Shown: in pieces, positions 1 through 8,053 of the stretch | How positions within the stretch are numbered: the first letter of the stretch is position 1 | Layout: each line of letters starts with the position of its first letter | Assembly: GCA_900317325.1 (NCBI GenBank) | Contig: ONGE01000022.1 | Span: forward strand, 1 to 51,923 | DNA from: an uncultured Prevotellaceae bacterium | GTDB lineage: Bacteria > Bacteroidota > Bacteroidia > Bacteroidales > Muribaculaceae | Length of the DNA: 51,923 bases | Direction of reading: 5' to 3' | Program-made: the position numbers and the translations under genes | The notes under the pieces: generated by a model | The model's database searches: none | The model's input: the letters and a program-made list of their open reading frames with translations, nothing else | What the model was told of the DNA's origin: nothing

Positions 1-1
1 G

Positions 2-91
2 CATATCCGTCCCAATGGCGACATCAATCAGAACGGCGAGACCAACATCAGCGACGTGACGACCCTCATCGACCTCATCATGAGCGAGTGA
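2..91 (+). CDS. C-terminal fragment of a secreted protein with a dockerin-like tail
   Basis: The reading frame enters from the left edge and stops with TGA at 89-91. The 29 visible residues contain NGDINQNGETNISDVTTLI, the calcium-binding loop plus helix pattern of a type I dockerin repeat (D, N, N and D at the loop positions). Only this last half-repeat is visible, so the catalytic or binding part of the protein is unknown. The tail closely resembles the one on the BspA-like protein at the right edge, where DVTTLI also occurs. The two are probably secreted proteins using the same tail; a BspA-like protein here too is inference. Confidence 0.75.
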   Translation, partial: HIRPNGDINQNGETNISDVTTLIDLIMSE

Positions 92-447
92 GGTGCCCTA
101 GCCCTTCCGCTTCACAGCGGAGGGTGAAGAAATAGAACAACGTCAAGAATACCCAATTGAGAAAAGAGAGATGAAAAACATAAGGATAAAATAGTGTGAT
201 CAAGATTCATCAAAATCAGGTGCGGCGCCACTGGTCAAGGCCAGAGCGCCGCACCGTTATTTCACGACACGAATGGTCAAAATAATTTATTCTTGATCAT
301 TCATGGCCTTTCATGTTAAAAAGTTGTCGGTATTGTCTATCAATAGTCCCTGTTGTCTGACAAAAACGGACGCGGATGCCCTCAGAAAAATTCAGAAAAA
401 TCTGTTGTTTGAAAAAGAGGACGCGGCAACCATAGTATTTGTTGTAT
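92..447. other. Intergenic region with terminators and dispersed repeat remnants
   Basis: No convincing gene is present. A weak hairpin with GCGGAGGG in one arm lies at about 105-127, and a strong one at 219-255. An outer pair, TGATCAAGA at 198-206 and TCTTGATCA at 291-299, could extend the second hairpin. From about 370 on there are fragments of the window's dispersed repeats: GCGGATGCC at 372-380, TGTTGTTTGAAAAA near 402, and the repeat at 431-468. Confidence 0.6.
219..255. terminator. Strong GC-rich stem-loop, probable terminator
   Basis: GGTGCGGCGC at 219-228 pairs perfectly with GCGCCGCACC at 246-255. An inner CTGG/CCAG pair lies in the loop. It sits downstream of the plus-strand gene ending at 91 and beyond the minus-strand HAD gene ending at 448, so it could serve either. 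The T-run is weak. Confidence 0.6.
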
Positions 448-468
448 TTATTGTTTTCCTTTTATCAA
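431..468. repeat. Dispersed repeat overlapping the HAD gene 3' end
   Basis: CATAGTATTTGTTGTATTTA followed by TTGTTTTCCTTTT recurs almost unchanged at 7794-7828, where GTTGTA reads ATTGTA. The stop codon and last codons of the minus-strand HAD gene (stop at 448-450) lie inside this copy, so the repeat supplies the end of the protein. Confidence 0.7.
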
Positions 469-1308
469 GTCGTTTTCAATCCAGCGGGCGACACTGTCCT
501 CGGTGTTGGGGCCGATGACCTCGCTGGCCGCAGCTTTGACCTCGGCAAAGGCGTTCCCCACGGCCACGCTGTGGTCGGCAGCCTGCATCATGGCGATGTC
601 GTTGCGGTTGTCGCCGAACACGACCACCCTGTCGGCACCCACCTGCTTGGCCAGTTGGCGGATGGCGCCCGCCTTGCTCGTCCCGGCGGTGAAAATCTCG
701 AGATAGCCTTCGCTCTCGTTAAAGATGTCATGATACAACATCACCGAGCACGTGGACACATTGGCCTTGAGGTCGGCGGCAATGGCATCGAGCACGGTAA
801 ACTTGTTCATGGTGAAAATCAACAGGGCCTCGTCATCGCTGTGACGATAACCATCGTCGTCAAGGAAGAATCTTTTCAGGGGCAGATGCTGCCGTGCAGC
901 GATAAATCGCTCTTCCTGCTGCGACATGGCTCCGTAGTGGTGAGTGTGAAGCAGCCGGTCGCCATGGCGGCGGTAGATGAAAGGGTGACTGTCGTAGCGG
1001 TCGAACACGTCGGCCACGGCATTCACCGTCGTGTCGTCGATGCCGCGCGTGTGCTCATAGTTGGCAGTAACGGGATTCCACATCGCTGCACCGCCGATGA
1101 CGATAAAAGGCAGGGTGGCATGCACCTCTTGCATCAGCGGCACGACCGTGGCGGGTGTGCGGGCCGTGGCAATGGTGAACAGGCCTCCCAGCTCAACGAT
1201 GACGCGGTTGAGGGTAGCAATAGTGCCTGCCGACAATTGTGAGTTGTCGTCAAGCAACGTGCCGTCAAGGTCGCTCACGTAGAGCGTCTTTGTTTCTCCT
1301 GTTTTCAA
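448..1308 (-). CDS. Cof-type HAD-superfamily phosphatase
   Basis: A 286-residue cytoplasmic hydrolase of the Cof/YbiV type (HAD class IIB), which usually dephosphorylates sugar phosphates or related metabolites. Motif I is DLDGTLLDD near residues 14-22, with the Asp nucleophile and the second Asp acid/base. Motif IV is GDNRNDIAMM near residues 232-241, with Mg-binding acidic residues. The large middle segment fits the C2 cap that sets substrate choice, which cannot be read from sequence. It follows panB on the same strand after 56 bases that hold a heptamer repeat tract, so co-transcription is possible. Its last codons come from a dispersed repeat. Confidence 0.88.
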   Translation of the reverse strand: MKTGETKTLYVSDLDGTLLDDNSQLSAGTIATLNRVIVELGGLFTIATARTPATVVPLMQEVHATLPFIVIGGAAMWNPVTANYEHTRGIDDTTVNAVADVFDRYDSHPFIYRRHGDRLLHTHHYGAMSQQEERFIAARQHLPLKRFFLDDDGYRHSDDEALLIFTMNKFTVLDAIAADLKANVSTCSVMLYHDIFNESEGYLEIFTAGTSKAGAIRQLAKQVGADRVVVFGDNRNDIAMMQAADHSVAVGNAFAEVKAAASEVIGPNTEDSVARWIENDLIKGKQ

Positions 1309-1330
1309 ATGGGAATATCGCTATCAGCCT

Positions 1331-1364
1331 CTTTAACCTCTAACCTCTAACCTTTAACCTGTAA
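1331..1364. repeat. Heptamer repeat tract (TAACCTC type)
   Basis: Five or so imperfect units of period 7, with variants such as TAACCTC and TAACCTT, fill the gap up to the panB stop codon. Related tracts with the same period lie at 9762, 12084, 15018, 18796, 19961, 20041, 22225, 37901, 47797 and 48620. Confidence 0.75.
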
Positions 1365-2186
1365 TCAATACTGCTCGTCGGCATTGGGGAAGTCGCCGCT
1401 CTTGACATCGGTGATGTAGTTGCCCACGCTGTCGATGATCTGCTCGCCCAGGTTGTTATACACGCGCAAGAACTTGGGCTTGAATTCGCGGTTCAGACCC
1501 AGCATGTCGTGCAGCACCAGCACCTGGCCGCTGCAAGCACCACCGCCGCCGATGCCGATGGTGGGCACGTTGATGCTCTGGGTGACCTTGGCTGCCAGTG
1601 TGGCAGGAATCTTTTCCAGCACGACGCCGAAGCAGCCGATTTCGGCCAGCACCTTGGCGTCGGCCAGCAGGCGTGTGGCCTCGGCCTCGTCTTGGGCTCG
1701 TGTGGAATAGGTGCCGAACTTATTGATTGACTGCGGAGTAAGGCCCAGGTGACCCATCACGGGGATGCCGGCACGCAGTATCATCTCGATGGCAGCGCGC
1801 ATCTCGCGGCCTCCCTCGAGCTTCACGCCGTCGGCACCGGTCTCTTGCATGATGCGCACGGCGTTGCGTTGTGCCTCCATCGGGTCGCCCTGATAGGTGC
1901 CGAAAGGCATGTCAACGATGACCATGGCGCGCTTCACGGCACGCACGACTGTGCGGCCATACACGATCATGTCGTCGATGGTGATGGGAATGGTGGTGGC
2001 ATTGCCTTGCATCACGTTGGAGGCGCTGTCGCCCACCAGGATGATGTCGATGCCGGCTTGGTCCACGAGGGTGGCCATCGTGAAGTCATAGGCAGTGATC
2101 ATTGCGATTTTCTCACCGGCAAGTCGCATGTCGGCGATGCGCTTGGTCGTGACCTTGCGGGGGTCTGTAACAGTATAGGTTGACAT
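1365..2186 (-). CDS. panB: 3-methyl-2-oxobutanoate hydroxymethyltransferase
   Basis: Ketopantoate hydroxymethyltransferase transfers a one-carbon unit from 5,10-methylene-tetrahydrofolate to alpha-ketoisovalerate, the first committed step to pantothenate and coenzyme A. The 273-residue length is normal for the family. Family segments are ITAYDFTMATLVDQAGID at the N-terminus, ILVGDSASNVMQG with the metal-binding Asp, DMPFGTYQGD, GADGVKLEGG, and PVMGHLGLTPQS. The start at 2186 follows a well-matched promoter at 2270-2300. No other pan gene is adjacent. The HAD phosphatase lies 56 bases downstream. Confidence 0.97.
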   Translation of the reverse strand: MSTYTVTDPRKVTTKRIADMRLAGEKIAMITAYDFTMATLVDQAGIDIILVGDSASNVMQGNATTIPITIDDMIVYGRTVVRAVKRAMVIVDMPFGTYQGDPMEAQRNAVRIMQETGADGVKLEGGREMRAAIEMILRAGIPVMGHLGLTPQSINKFGTYSTRAQDEAEATRLLADAKVLAEIGCFGVVLEKIPATLAAKVTQSINVPTIGIGGGGACSGQVLVLHDMLGLNREFKPKFLRVYNNLGEQIIDSVGNYITDVKSGDFPNADEQY

Positions 2187-2269
2187 GATTTAGTCTATTT
2201 GTTTAGAATTTGTCTAAAGATTCTGCTCTTAATGCCTTGCAGCAAAAAGCCATTCGGCATTAATGGCTG

Positions 2270-2300
2270 CAAATGTACTTGTTTGCCCGCAATAGACAAA
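2270..2300 (-). promoter_or_regulatory. Bacteroidetes-type promoter of panB
   Basis: On the minus strand, TTTG (2297-2300) is followed after 19 nt by TACATTTG (2270-2277). This matches the Bacteroidetes -33/-7 consensus (TTTG, TAnnTTTG). The predicted 5' leader is about 80 nt. Confidence 0.7.
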
Positions 2301-2361
2301 ATTTTGTGCAACGATTAAACCAAAAAAACCTTAAAACATCTAATAATTCGGTTTTTATTGC

Positions 2362-2369
2362 TAATTTTG
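2362..2369 (+). promoter_or_regulatory. -7 box for the Cys/Lys repeat protein gene
   Basis: TAATTTTG fits TAnnTTTG and lies about 50 nt before the ATG at 2419. No TTTG is present at the -33 distance, so the promoter is weak or needs an activator. Confidence 0.5.
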
Positions 2370-2418
2370 GCGCGCAAATTCGATAACAATCAAACATAAA
2401 TTAAATCAAAAGAAAAAA

Positions 2419-3027
2419 ATGAAGAAATTATTGTTTTCTCTCGTGATGATGGCTTTTGCCGTTAGTGCTATGAATGCTCAAGCAGTTGCTGCTGCTCCTC
2501 AGGCTCAGAAGGAATGCTGCAAGGATCACAAGGATGGCCAGAAGTGTGACAAGCCTGCCGATCAGCAGTGCCCCGATTGCAAGGCCAAGGCTGCTAAGCA
2601 AGAGTGCAAGAAGGCCGAAGGTCAGAAGTGCGAGAAGGCTGCTGGCATGAAGCATGAGTGCAAGGAAGGCATGAAGAAATGCGAGAAGGCCGAGGGCCAG
2701 AAGTGCGAGAAGGCTGCTGGCATGAAGCACGAGTGCAAGGAAGGCATGAAGAAGTGTGAGAAGGCCGAAGGCATGAAACACGAGTGCAAGGACGGCATGA
2801 AGAAGTGTGAGAAGGCCGAAGGCATGAAACACGAGTGCAAGGACGGCATGAAGAAGTGCGAAAAGGCCGAAGGCATGAAGCACGAGTGCAAGGAAGGCAT
2901 GAAGAAGTGCGAGAAGGCCGAGGCTGCTAAGCACGAGTGCAAGGATCACAAGGATGGCAAGTGCGACAAGCCCGCCGATCAGCAGTGCCCCGATTGCAAG
3001 GCTAAGGCCGCTGCCAAGAAGAACTGA
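2419..3027 (+). CDS. Secreted Cys/Lys-rich tandem-repeat protein, function unknown
   Basis: A 202-residue protein with a clear signal peptide (MKKLLFSLVMMAFAVSAMNA, cleavage near residue 21). The mature part has 22 cysteines and 8 histidines and is mostly Lys, Glu, Met, Gly and Ala. Residues 66-168 are tandem copies of a 17-residue unit, GMKHECKEGMKKCEKAE, with CX6C and CX9C spacing. The array is flanked by two near-identical modules (residues 34-60 and 174-200) containing CDKPADQQCPDCKAKAA. No enzyme motif is present. Regular Cys/His spacing suggests thiolate metal binding, or disulfide cross-linking in the periplasm; both are inference. I do not recognise a named family. It has its own -7 box and a strong terminator, so it is probably monocistronic. 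Confidence 0.85.
   Translation: MKKLLFSLVMMAFAVSAMNAQAVAAAPQAQKECCKDHKDGQKCDKPADQQCPDCKAKAAKQECKKAEGQKCEKAAGMKHECKEGMKKCEKAEGQKCEKAAGMKHECKEGMKKCEKAEGMKHECKDGMKKCEKAEGMKHECKDGMKKCEKAEGMKHECKEGMKKCEKAEAAKHECKDHKDGKCDKPADQQCPDCKAKAAAKKN
2614..2922 (+). repeat. 51-bp in-frame tandem repeat array
   Basis: The array encodes the 17-residue Cys repeat. The units at 2761-2811 and 2812-2862 differ at only two bases, so at least part of it expanded recently or is kept alike by recombination. The flanking modules at about 2518-2598 and 2938-3018 form a second, longer direct repeat. Confidence 0.85.
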
Positions 3028-3050
3028 TCAGTTCTTGCCGAGACATCTAT

Positions 3051-3092
3051 CTCACGCCAAACCACTAACACCGAACAGTGGTTTGGCGTGAG
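3051..3092 (+). terminator. Rho-independent terminator, 16-bp perfect stem
   Basis: CTCACGCCAAACCACT (3051-3066) pairs perfectly with 3077-3092 around a 10-nt loop and is followed by TTTTTT. It ends the Cys/Lys repeat gene. The rest of the 3028-3342 gap holds only a small hairpin near 3131-3145 and the next promoter. Confidence 0.92.
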
Positions 3093-3272
3093 TTTTTTAT
3101 TTCGTCGTCCGATCCATGAAATACTCCCGCCGATTCAGTCGGCCTGAATGGAGCATTTTTCGCCTGTTTTACGGTTGAGAGGCATTTAGATTTTTTGGGC
3201 ATAGTCATATTGCTAATGTATTTGTAATCAGTATTTTATAACCGATAAGAAGTTAGATTTTTGTTTTGGGGT

Positions 3273-3304
3273 ATTGTCAAGGTTCTCACATTCTAATAAT
3301 TTTG
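3273..3304 (+). promoter_or_regulatory. Promoter of the large SGNH-like secreted protein
   Basis: ATTG (3273-3276) and TAATTTTG (3297-3304) are separated by 20 nt. The predicted leader to the ATG at 3343 is about 35 nt. Confidence 0.6.
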
Positions 3305-3342
3305 TGAAAAATTGATTTATGTTGATAAAGAACTATTGACCT

Positions 3343-6300
3343 ATGAAACAAAAAATGTCATTAATGATTCTTGCCGCTGTTGCACTGCTCATGGGTGCAG
3401 GGAGCGGCAACGTATGGGCCCAGGATGCGCTGCAAGTCACTGCCAGTGCTCCTCAAGTGACCCAGAACTTCGACGGCATGTGGGACAGCGATGCCCAGGC
3501 CGCTACACTTGACCTGCCGCAGGGATGGCGCGTAGATCGCCAGATGAATGCTCCGCGCACGGTGGGCAGCTTTGCTGGCGCTTCGACCAGCGTAATGTAC
3601 ACGGGCGGCGTGAGTCTGGCCAGCAATGCCAAGAACGGCACCTGGAACTTTGTTTCCAGCAGCGATGCCAGCGACTGCTCGGTGGGCGGTCTGTCAACCA
3701 CTGTTGACGGCGGTACCCGTTGCATCAATGTGATGACCTGTCTCCATAATAACGGCGACGAGGCTGTCACTAAGTTGACTCTTGGCTACGACATCGAGAA
3801 GTACCGTGACGGCGACAACGCCGCAGGTTTTGCCGTTCAGCTCTACGTTTCCACCGACGGTGTTAACTGGAGCAGTGCTGGCGAAGACTTCTACAACTAC
3901 TTCGCTCCCGATGCCGCTACCCAGGGTGCAGCTGTGGTTCCCATCAGTACCACTCCCGTCACTGGCAAGCAGCTCATGGTTGACTTCGCTGCCGGTGCCG
4001 ACCTGTACTTGGCATGGAACATCAGCGTTGCCAGCGGCACCAGCCCCAACAAGGCCATGGGCTTGTCGATCGACAATGTGGTCATCGACGCGACCTATGC
4101 CTCGCAGGACCAGGCTTGCTACATCTATGTCGAGGATGTGACCAAGTGGGCTGCCATGTATATGGCTGCTGACGGAGGCGTAGCTCAGGCTCCCGCCAGC
4201 GGCGCCGTGGTCAATGGCGTGACCTACAAGGTGTGGGCTCTTGAGATGGACGCTAATGAGCATGCGCTCGTCTTTACCGACAACAATGGCAATACCTTGA
4301 ACACCAGCATTACCGCCAATCGCGATTATTACCTGTGTGTGACCAAGGAGGAGGTGACCGAAATCACCGACCCGCAGAACTACGAGGGTTATGTGGATCC
4401 CACGCGTCCCCCGTTTGTCGCATCGGGTATCTTCCTGCGCGGCGAGGTGAACAGCTGGGGCGCAGCTGCCGATTGGGAATTCAGCGACGAGGGTAACGGC
4501 ACCTATGTGCTGTATGACAAGGCCCTGAGCGGCCAGTTCAAGGTGGCCGACTCGAGCTGGTCCAGCGCCTGCAACTATGGCAGCAACGGCACCAGCATTC
4601 AGATGGGTGTTCCCTATAACCTTGTATTGGGTACCAACGATAACATCTCGTGCGGTGGACTCTCCTTCGTTTGCAAGCGCATCGTGCTCAACATCAACAA
4701 TGGCACTGCCACGCTGCTGCTCGAGAGCGATGACGATGACACGGGCCTGACTGCTGTCTATGTCATCGGCGACAACAACGGCTGGAACTACATGGATGCT
4801 TCGGGCAAGTTGGATCTTGTCGAGGACAAGACCTTCAAGGGACAGGTGACCATGCCTGCCGTGGGCGACGGCTACAGCCACTGGCGCATCTACCAGCGCC
4901 TGGGTATGGGCGGCGTGTGGGGCGCTGAGAGCGACCTCACCGGCGACAACACCAGCGGCACGCTCGTCAAGGGCGCCACGGGCAAGGTTTCGACCGCTCC
5001 CGGCACCTATGACGTGACCTTCAACCTCGCTACAGGTGAGTACAGCCTCACTCTGGCTGCCTCCACCCCCACAACGATGACGCTGCAGCCTGCCAACGTG
5101 GTGCTCGTTCCCGAGTTGCCCGAGCAGGTCAAGGTGCTCTCGCTCAACAATAGCCTCATCTATTATAATGATCAGGACGCTGTGTTCAACGGCATTGCCC
5201 AGGCGATGGGCAAGGATGCCAACTGGACCAAGCACACCCTGCTGGGCAAGTCGCTCTTGACCCATTGGGAAGAGGGTGACGGCGTGGCCGAGGACGGCAA
5301 CCCCGGTGCCAAGATGCTCGTGCGCAGCGAGGCGTGGAGCCACATCATCCTGCAGGAGCAGAGTTCGCTGCCCCGCACCAATATCGAGTCCTTCCGCGCC
5401 AACGTGAAGCGCTGGGTGGACTACATCCGCGAGTATTGCCCCAACCCCAACGCCATCATCATCGTGCCCGTCAACTGGGCCTACAGTGGCGACTGGGCCA
5501 ACTACACGGCTTTCAACGATACCTTTGTCAAGAACTACCAGGATGTGGCTCTCGACTTGGGCGTGACGCTGTGTCCCGTAGGCGTGGCCTATCAGGAGGT
5601 CTATGACCTCGAGGGCAGCGAGGGTACCCTCACTTGGTTCCTCGATGACCGCCACCCGACTCTCAAGGCTACCTATATGGCTGCCGCGATGGAGTACGGC
5701 CTCATCTACGGTGAAGACCCGATGGACATCACTTGGGCTCCCAACGGCTTGAACGCTGCCGATGCTGCCGCCATGCGTGGCTATGCCAGCCGTGCCTTGA
5801 ACGGCTTCACCAACTACGTTGATCACACTGCAGGTCAGGTTCATTACAAGGTGACTGTGCGCGACCAGTTCGGCATGGAAATCGAGGCCCCCGAGCCTGT
5901 AGTGATGACCTTGAGCGACGGTGGTGAAATCAATGCCGACCAGGTGTTCACCAGCAACGGCGTGAATGGCGAGTACACCGTTACCGCCACGACGGGCAGC
6001 TTCACCCAGAATGCGACCGTCAAGGTGGCTACGGCGCTGACCGAGGTGGTGACCTATCCTGCCATCGAATTGGATGAAACGACGTTGAGCGCTACCCAGA
6101 ACTTCGACGTGATGGGTGACGAGGCCACTGCAACGCTGCCTCAGGCTTGGCGCATCGACCGCATCCTCACTGCTCCCCGCACCGTGGGCCGCTTTGACCA
6201 GGCCGATGACCAGACGATGTACAGCGGCGGTGTGAGTCTGCCCAGCAATGCCAAGAACGGCACCTGGAACTTCGGTGACAATGCCGGTGATGACCGCGCT

Positions 6301-7230
6301 TTGGGCGGCATCTCGACGGGCGTGGCCGGCGGTACCCGCTGTGTCAATGTGTATGCCCACCTGCTCAACACGGGTGATAAGGACATCGAGAACCTCAACG
6401 TCGCTTACAACGTCGAGAAGTACCGCAAGGGTAACAACAGCGCTGGCTTTGCAGTGCAGCTGTATTACTCTATCGACGGCCGCAACTGGACCAGTGCCGG
6501 CAACAATTTCTACACCTACTTCGCTCCCGACAGCGAGACGGCTGGTTATGAGATCGTCCCCGGTGAGACCGTACCCGTCAGTGGCATGCTCGGCACCAAG
6601 ATTTCGCGCGGATGTGACCTGTATCTGGCTTGGAACATCAGCGTGGCCAGCGGTGACGCCGCACAGGGTGCCATGGCCTTGAGTATCGACGACTTCAGCA
6701 TCAAGGGCGAGCTGCCCAAGATTCCCGCTTCGCAGCACTACATCTTCGTCAACGACCTGACAGGTTGGGATGCTCTGGGTCTGTATGCTTGGGGTGACAG
6801 CGAACTCTTCGGCGCATGGCCCGGTGAGGCCAGCGTGGGCGATTCCATCGTCAACGGCATCAACTACAAGGTGTTCCTGCTCGACGCCAACAGCGGCAAT
6901 TATCACTTGATTTTCAACAACTGGAACAATGGCTTGCAGTTGCCCGACTATGACATCGTGGCCAACCGTGACTACTACTTCGTCATCACTTCCTCCGAGG
7001 TGAACGAGTTCCAGGCCACCGTCATCGAGAATGTTGTTGACGACGAGCCTCAAATGCAGTTGAGCGGCAAGATGGTGACCTATCCTGGTGCCATCACCGT
7101 CTATAACCTGCAAGGTCAGGTTGTCGCTACCGGCAAGGGCAACGTGGGTCTCTCGCACCTGTCGCGCGGCATCTACATCGTTCATGGCCGCGACGGTAGC
7201 CATGTTTCGACCATCAAAGTCACCATTTAA
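3343..7230 (+). CDS. Large secreted SGNH-like (DUF4886-type) protein with duplicated beta domains
   Basis: A 1,295-residue exported protein with a signal peptide ending near WAQ (residues 25-27). Residues about 31-246 and 915-1125 are an internal duplication sharing NAPRTVG/TAPRTVG, SNAKNGTWNF, NSAGFAVQLY-like and LYLAWNISVASG. Each copy is followed by a short module resembling CBM26 starch-binding domains (about 258-340 and 1130-1222). Two further beta domains with EVNSWG and GDNNGWNY, like SusE/F-type modules, precede the catalytic part. Residues about 598-785 resemble the SGNH family: LNNS with Ser604 in the block I position, LQEQS, and DDRHP with Asp768 and His771. Residues 1240-1295 resemble a T9SS type A sorting domain (VYNLQGQVVATG). 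A carbohydrate esterase acting on glycan is likely but unproven. Block I lacks the usual GNS/GDS glycine, so activity needs testing. Confidence 0.8.
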   Translation: MKQKMSLMILAAVALLMGAGSGNVWAQDALQVTASAPQVTQNFDGMWDSDAQAATLDLPQGWRVDRQMNAPRTVGSFAGASTSVMYTGGVSLASNAKNGTWNFVSSSDASDCSVGGLSTTVDGGTRCINVMTCLHNNGDEAVTKLTLGYDIEKYRDGDNAAGFAVQLYVSTDGVNWSSAGEDFYNYFAPDAATQGAAVVPISTTPVTGKQLMVDFAAGADLYLAWNISVASGTSPNKAMGLSIDNVVIDATYASQDQACYIYVEDVTKWAAMYMAADGGVAQAPASGAVVNGVTYKVWALEMDANEHALVFTDNNGNTLNTSITANRDYYLCVTKEEVTEITDPQNYEGYVDPTRPPFVASGIFLRGEVNSWGAAADWEFSDEGNGTYVLYDKALSGQFKVADSSWSSACNYGSNGTSIQMGVPYNLVLGTNDNISCGGLSFVCKRIVLNINNGTATLLLESDDDDTGLTAVYVIGDNNGWNYMDASGKLDLVEDKTFKGQVTMPAVGDGYSHWRIYQRLGMGGVWGAESDLTGDNTSGTLVKGATGKVSTAPGTYDVTFNLATGEYSLTLAASTPTTMTLQPANVVLVPELPEQVKVLSLNNSLIYYNDQDAVFNGIAQAMGKDANWTKHTLLGKSLLTHWEEGDGVAEDGNPGAKMLVRSEAWSHIILQEQSSLPRTNIESFRANVKRWVDYIREYCPNPNAIIIVPVNWAYSGDWANYTAFNDTFVKNYQDVALDLGVTLCPVGVAYQEVYDLEGSEGTLTWFLDDRHPTLKATYMAAAMEYGLIYGEDPMDITWAPNGLNAADAAAMRGYASRALNGFTNYVDHTAGQVHYKVTVRDQFGMEIEAPEPVVMTLSDGGEINADQVFTSNGVNGEYTVTATTGSFTQNATVKVATALTEVVTYPAIELDETTLSATQNFDVMGDEATATLPQAWRIDRILTAPRTVGRFDQADDQTMYSGGVSLPSNAKNGTWNFGDNAGDDRALGGISTGVAGGTRCVNVYAHLLNTGDKDIENLNVAYNVEKYRKGNNSAGFAVQLYYSIDGRNWTSAGNNFYTYFAPDSETAGYEIVPGETVPVSGMLGTKISRGCDLYLAWNISVASGDAAQGAMALSIDDFSIKGELPKIPASQHYIFVNDLTGWDALGLYAWGDSELFGAWPGEASVGDSIVNGINYKVFLLDANSGNYHLIFNNWNNGLQLPDYDIVANRDYYFVITSSEVNEFQATVIENVVDDEPQMQLSGKMVTYPGAITVYNLQGQVVATGKGNVGLSHLSRGIYIVHGRDGSHVSTIKVTI

Positions 7231-7267
7231 TTCATAACCAAGATTTATCAATCTGTTTTTGCGATAA

Positions 7268-7300
7268 ATGGCCGCAACCCGTCGACAGGGCTGCGGCCAT
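7268..7300 (+). terminator. Terminator of the SGNH-like gene
   Basis: ATGGCCGCAACCC (7268-7280) pairs with GGGCTGCGGCCAT (7288-7300) with one mismatch, followed by TGTTGTT. It is 37 bases after the stop codon. Confidence 0.75.
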
Positions 7301-7754
7301 TGTTGTTCCTTGGCGGCAAAGCAAGGTCTCAAATCATTAGGGTGTCCGGTAAAGACATTGAACATGGGCATAATTCACTATATATGAGTTGAATAAGCAT
7401 TTCTGTTGTATCATGGGCTTGGCTTTTGCCTCGTAGAGGCAGGTCGGGTGGAAGACTCGACTTTTATGAAAAACACCATGCAAGCTCATCGAAGATGAGC
7501 GCAGCTTGGTGGCTGCCATATCCAGTGGAAAGTGCGTCGAAGACGAACTTCCACATCCGCCCTAAGCCAGTCAATCATAAAGTTCCTCTTCGAGGCACTT
7601 GCAATGTTCAGTTCATTCAAGAACTAATTCACACTCTACACTGCAGGCTATCGCCCGCAGTGTAGAGTGTTAGTTTTTAGTTTTATGCGGATTGTTGCCC
7701 GCAGTGGAGAAGTGGAAAGGTGGAGTGAGAAGTGGGGGATTGAGTGTCGAACGA

Positions 7755-7780
7755 GTAGAGACGCAAAATTTTGCGTCTCC
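7755..7780. repeat. GTAGAGACGC palindromic dispersed repeat, short copy
   Basis: GTAGAGACGCAAAA followed by TTTTGCGTCTC is a near-perfect palindrome. Longer copies lie at 28123, 30702 and 31739. This copy breaks off into GAATGCGGATGCC, joining it to another repeat family. Confidence 0.75.
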
Positions 7781-7793
7781 TGAATGCGGATGC

Positions 7794-7828
7794 CATAGTA
7801 TTTATTGTATTTATTGTTTTCCTTTTTT
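7794..7828. repeat. Second copy of the repeat at 431-468
   Basis: CATAGTATTTATTGTATTTA then TTGTTTTCC, preceded directly by GCGGATGC. Here it is purely intergenic. Confidence 0.7.
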
Positions 7829-7987
7829 CTTAGCGTCTTGGCGTCTTAGCGTGAGACTTGTGTGCGGATGCTCAATGAAAAGTTGTTCAAGTTGTTCAGC
7901 GTTGTATTGGTTGTTTGATGAAAGGTATACGGCTGCCAGGAGTGAGGTATCAAATTTCCTTAATATTGTCCTAAAATGCGTTAAGGT

Positions 7988-8019
7988 TTTGCCTGTGTGG
8001 GCAAAATGTCGTAATTTCG
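7988..8019 (+). promoter_or_regulatory. Promoter of dusB
   Basis: TTTG (7988-7991), a 20-nt spacer and TAATTTCG (8012-8019) fit the Bacteroidetes consensus with one mismatch. The leader is about 30 nt. Confidence 0.7.
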
Positions 8020-8053
8020 CAGGGTTAAAACAACACCAAGGCACCTTTTCACA

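Larger units (their letters stand above)
7231..8053. other. 823-base intergenic region rich in hairpins and dispersed repeats
   Basis: I see no credible gene. It contains the terminator at 7268-7300; a perfect 14-bp stem (7631-7644 with 7657-7670); a GTAGAGACGC palindrome (7755-7780); a GCGGATGCC junction followed by the repeat at 7794-7828; a GCGTCTTGGCGTCTTAGCGTG stretch near 7832; a second GCGGATGC at 7863; and a GTTGTTCAAGTTGTT element at about 7882. The dusB promoter lies at the end. Confidence 0.65.

Noticed and set aside
303-518. Possible 71-codon plus-strand gene
   Set aside because: It overlaps dispersed repeats and the HAD gene and has no signals.
3694-7371. 1,225-codon open frame on the minus strand
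   Set aside because: It is in register with the SGNH-like gene, has no promoter, signal or domain, and is explained by codon avoidance in the sense gene.
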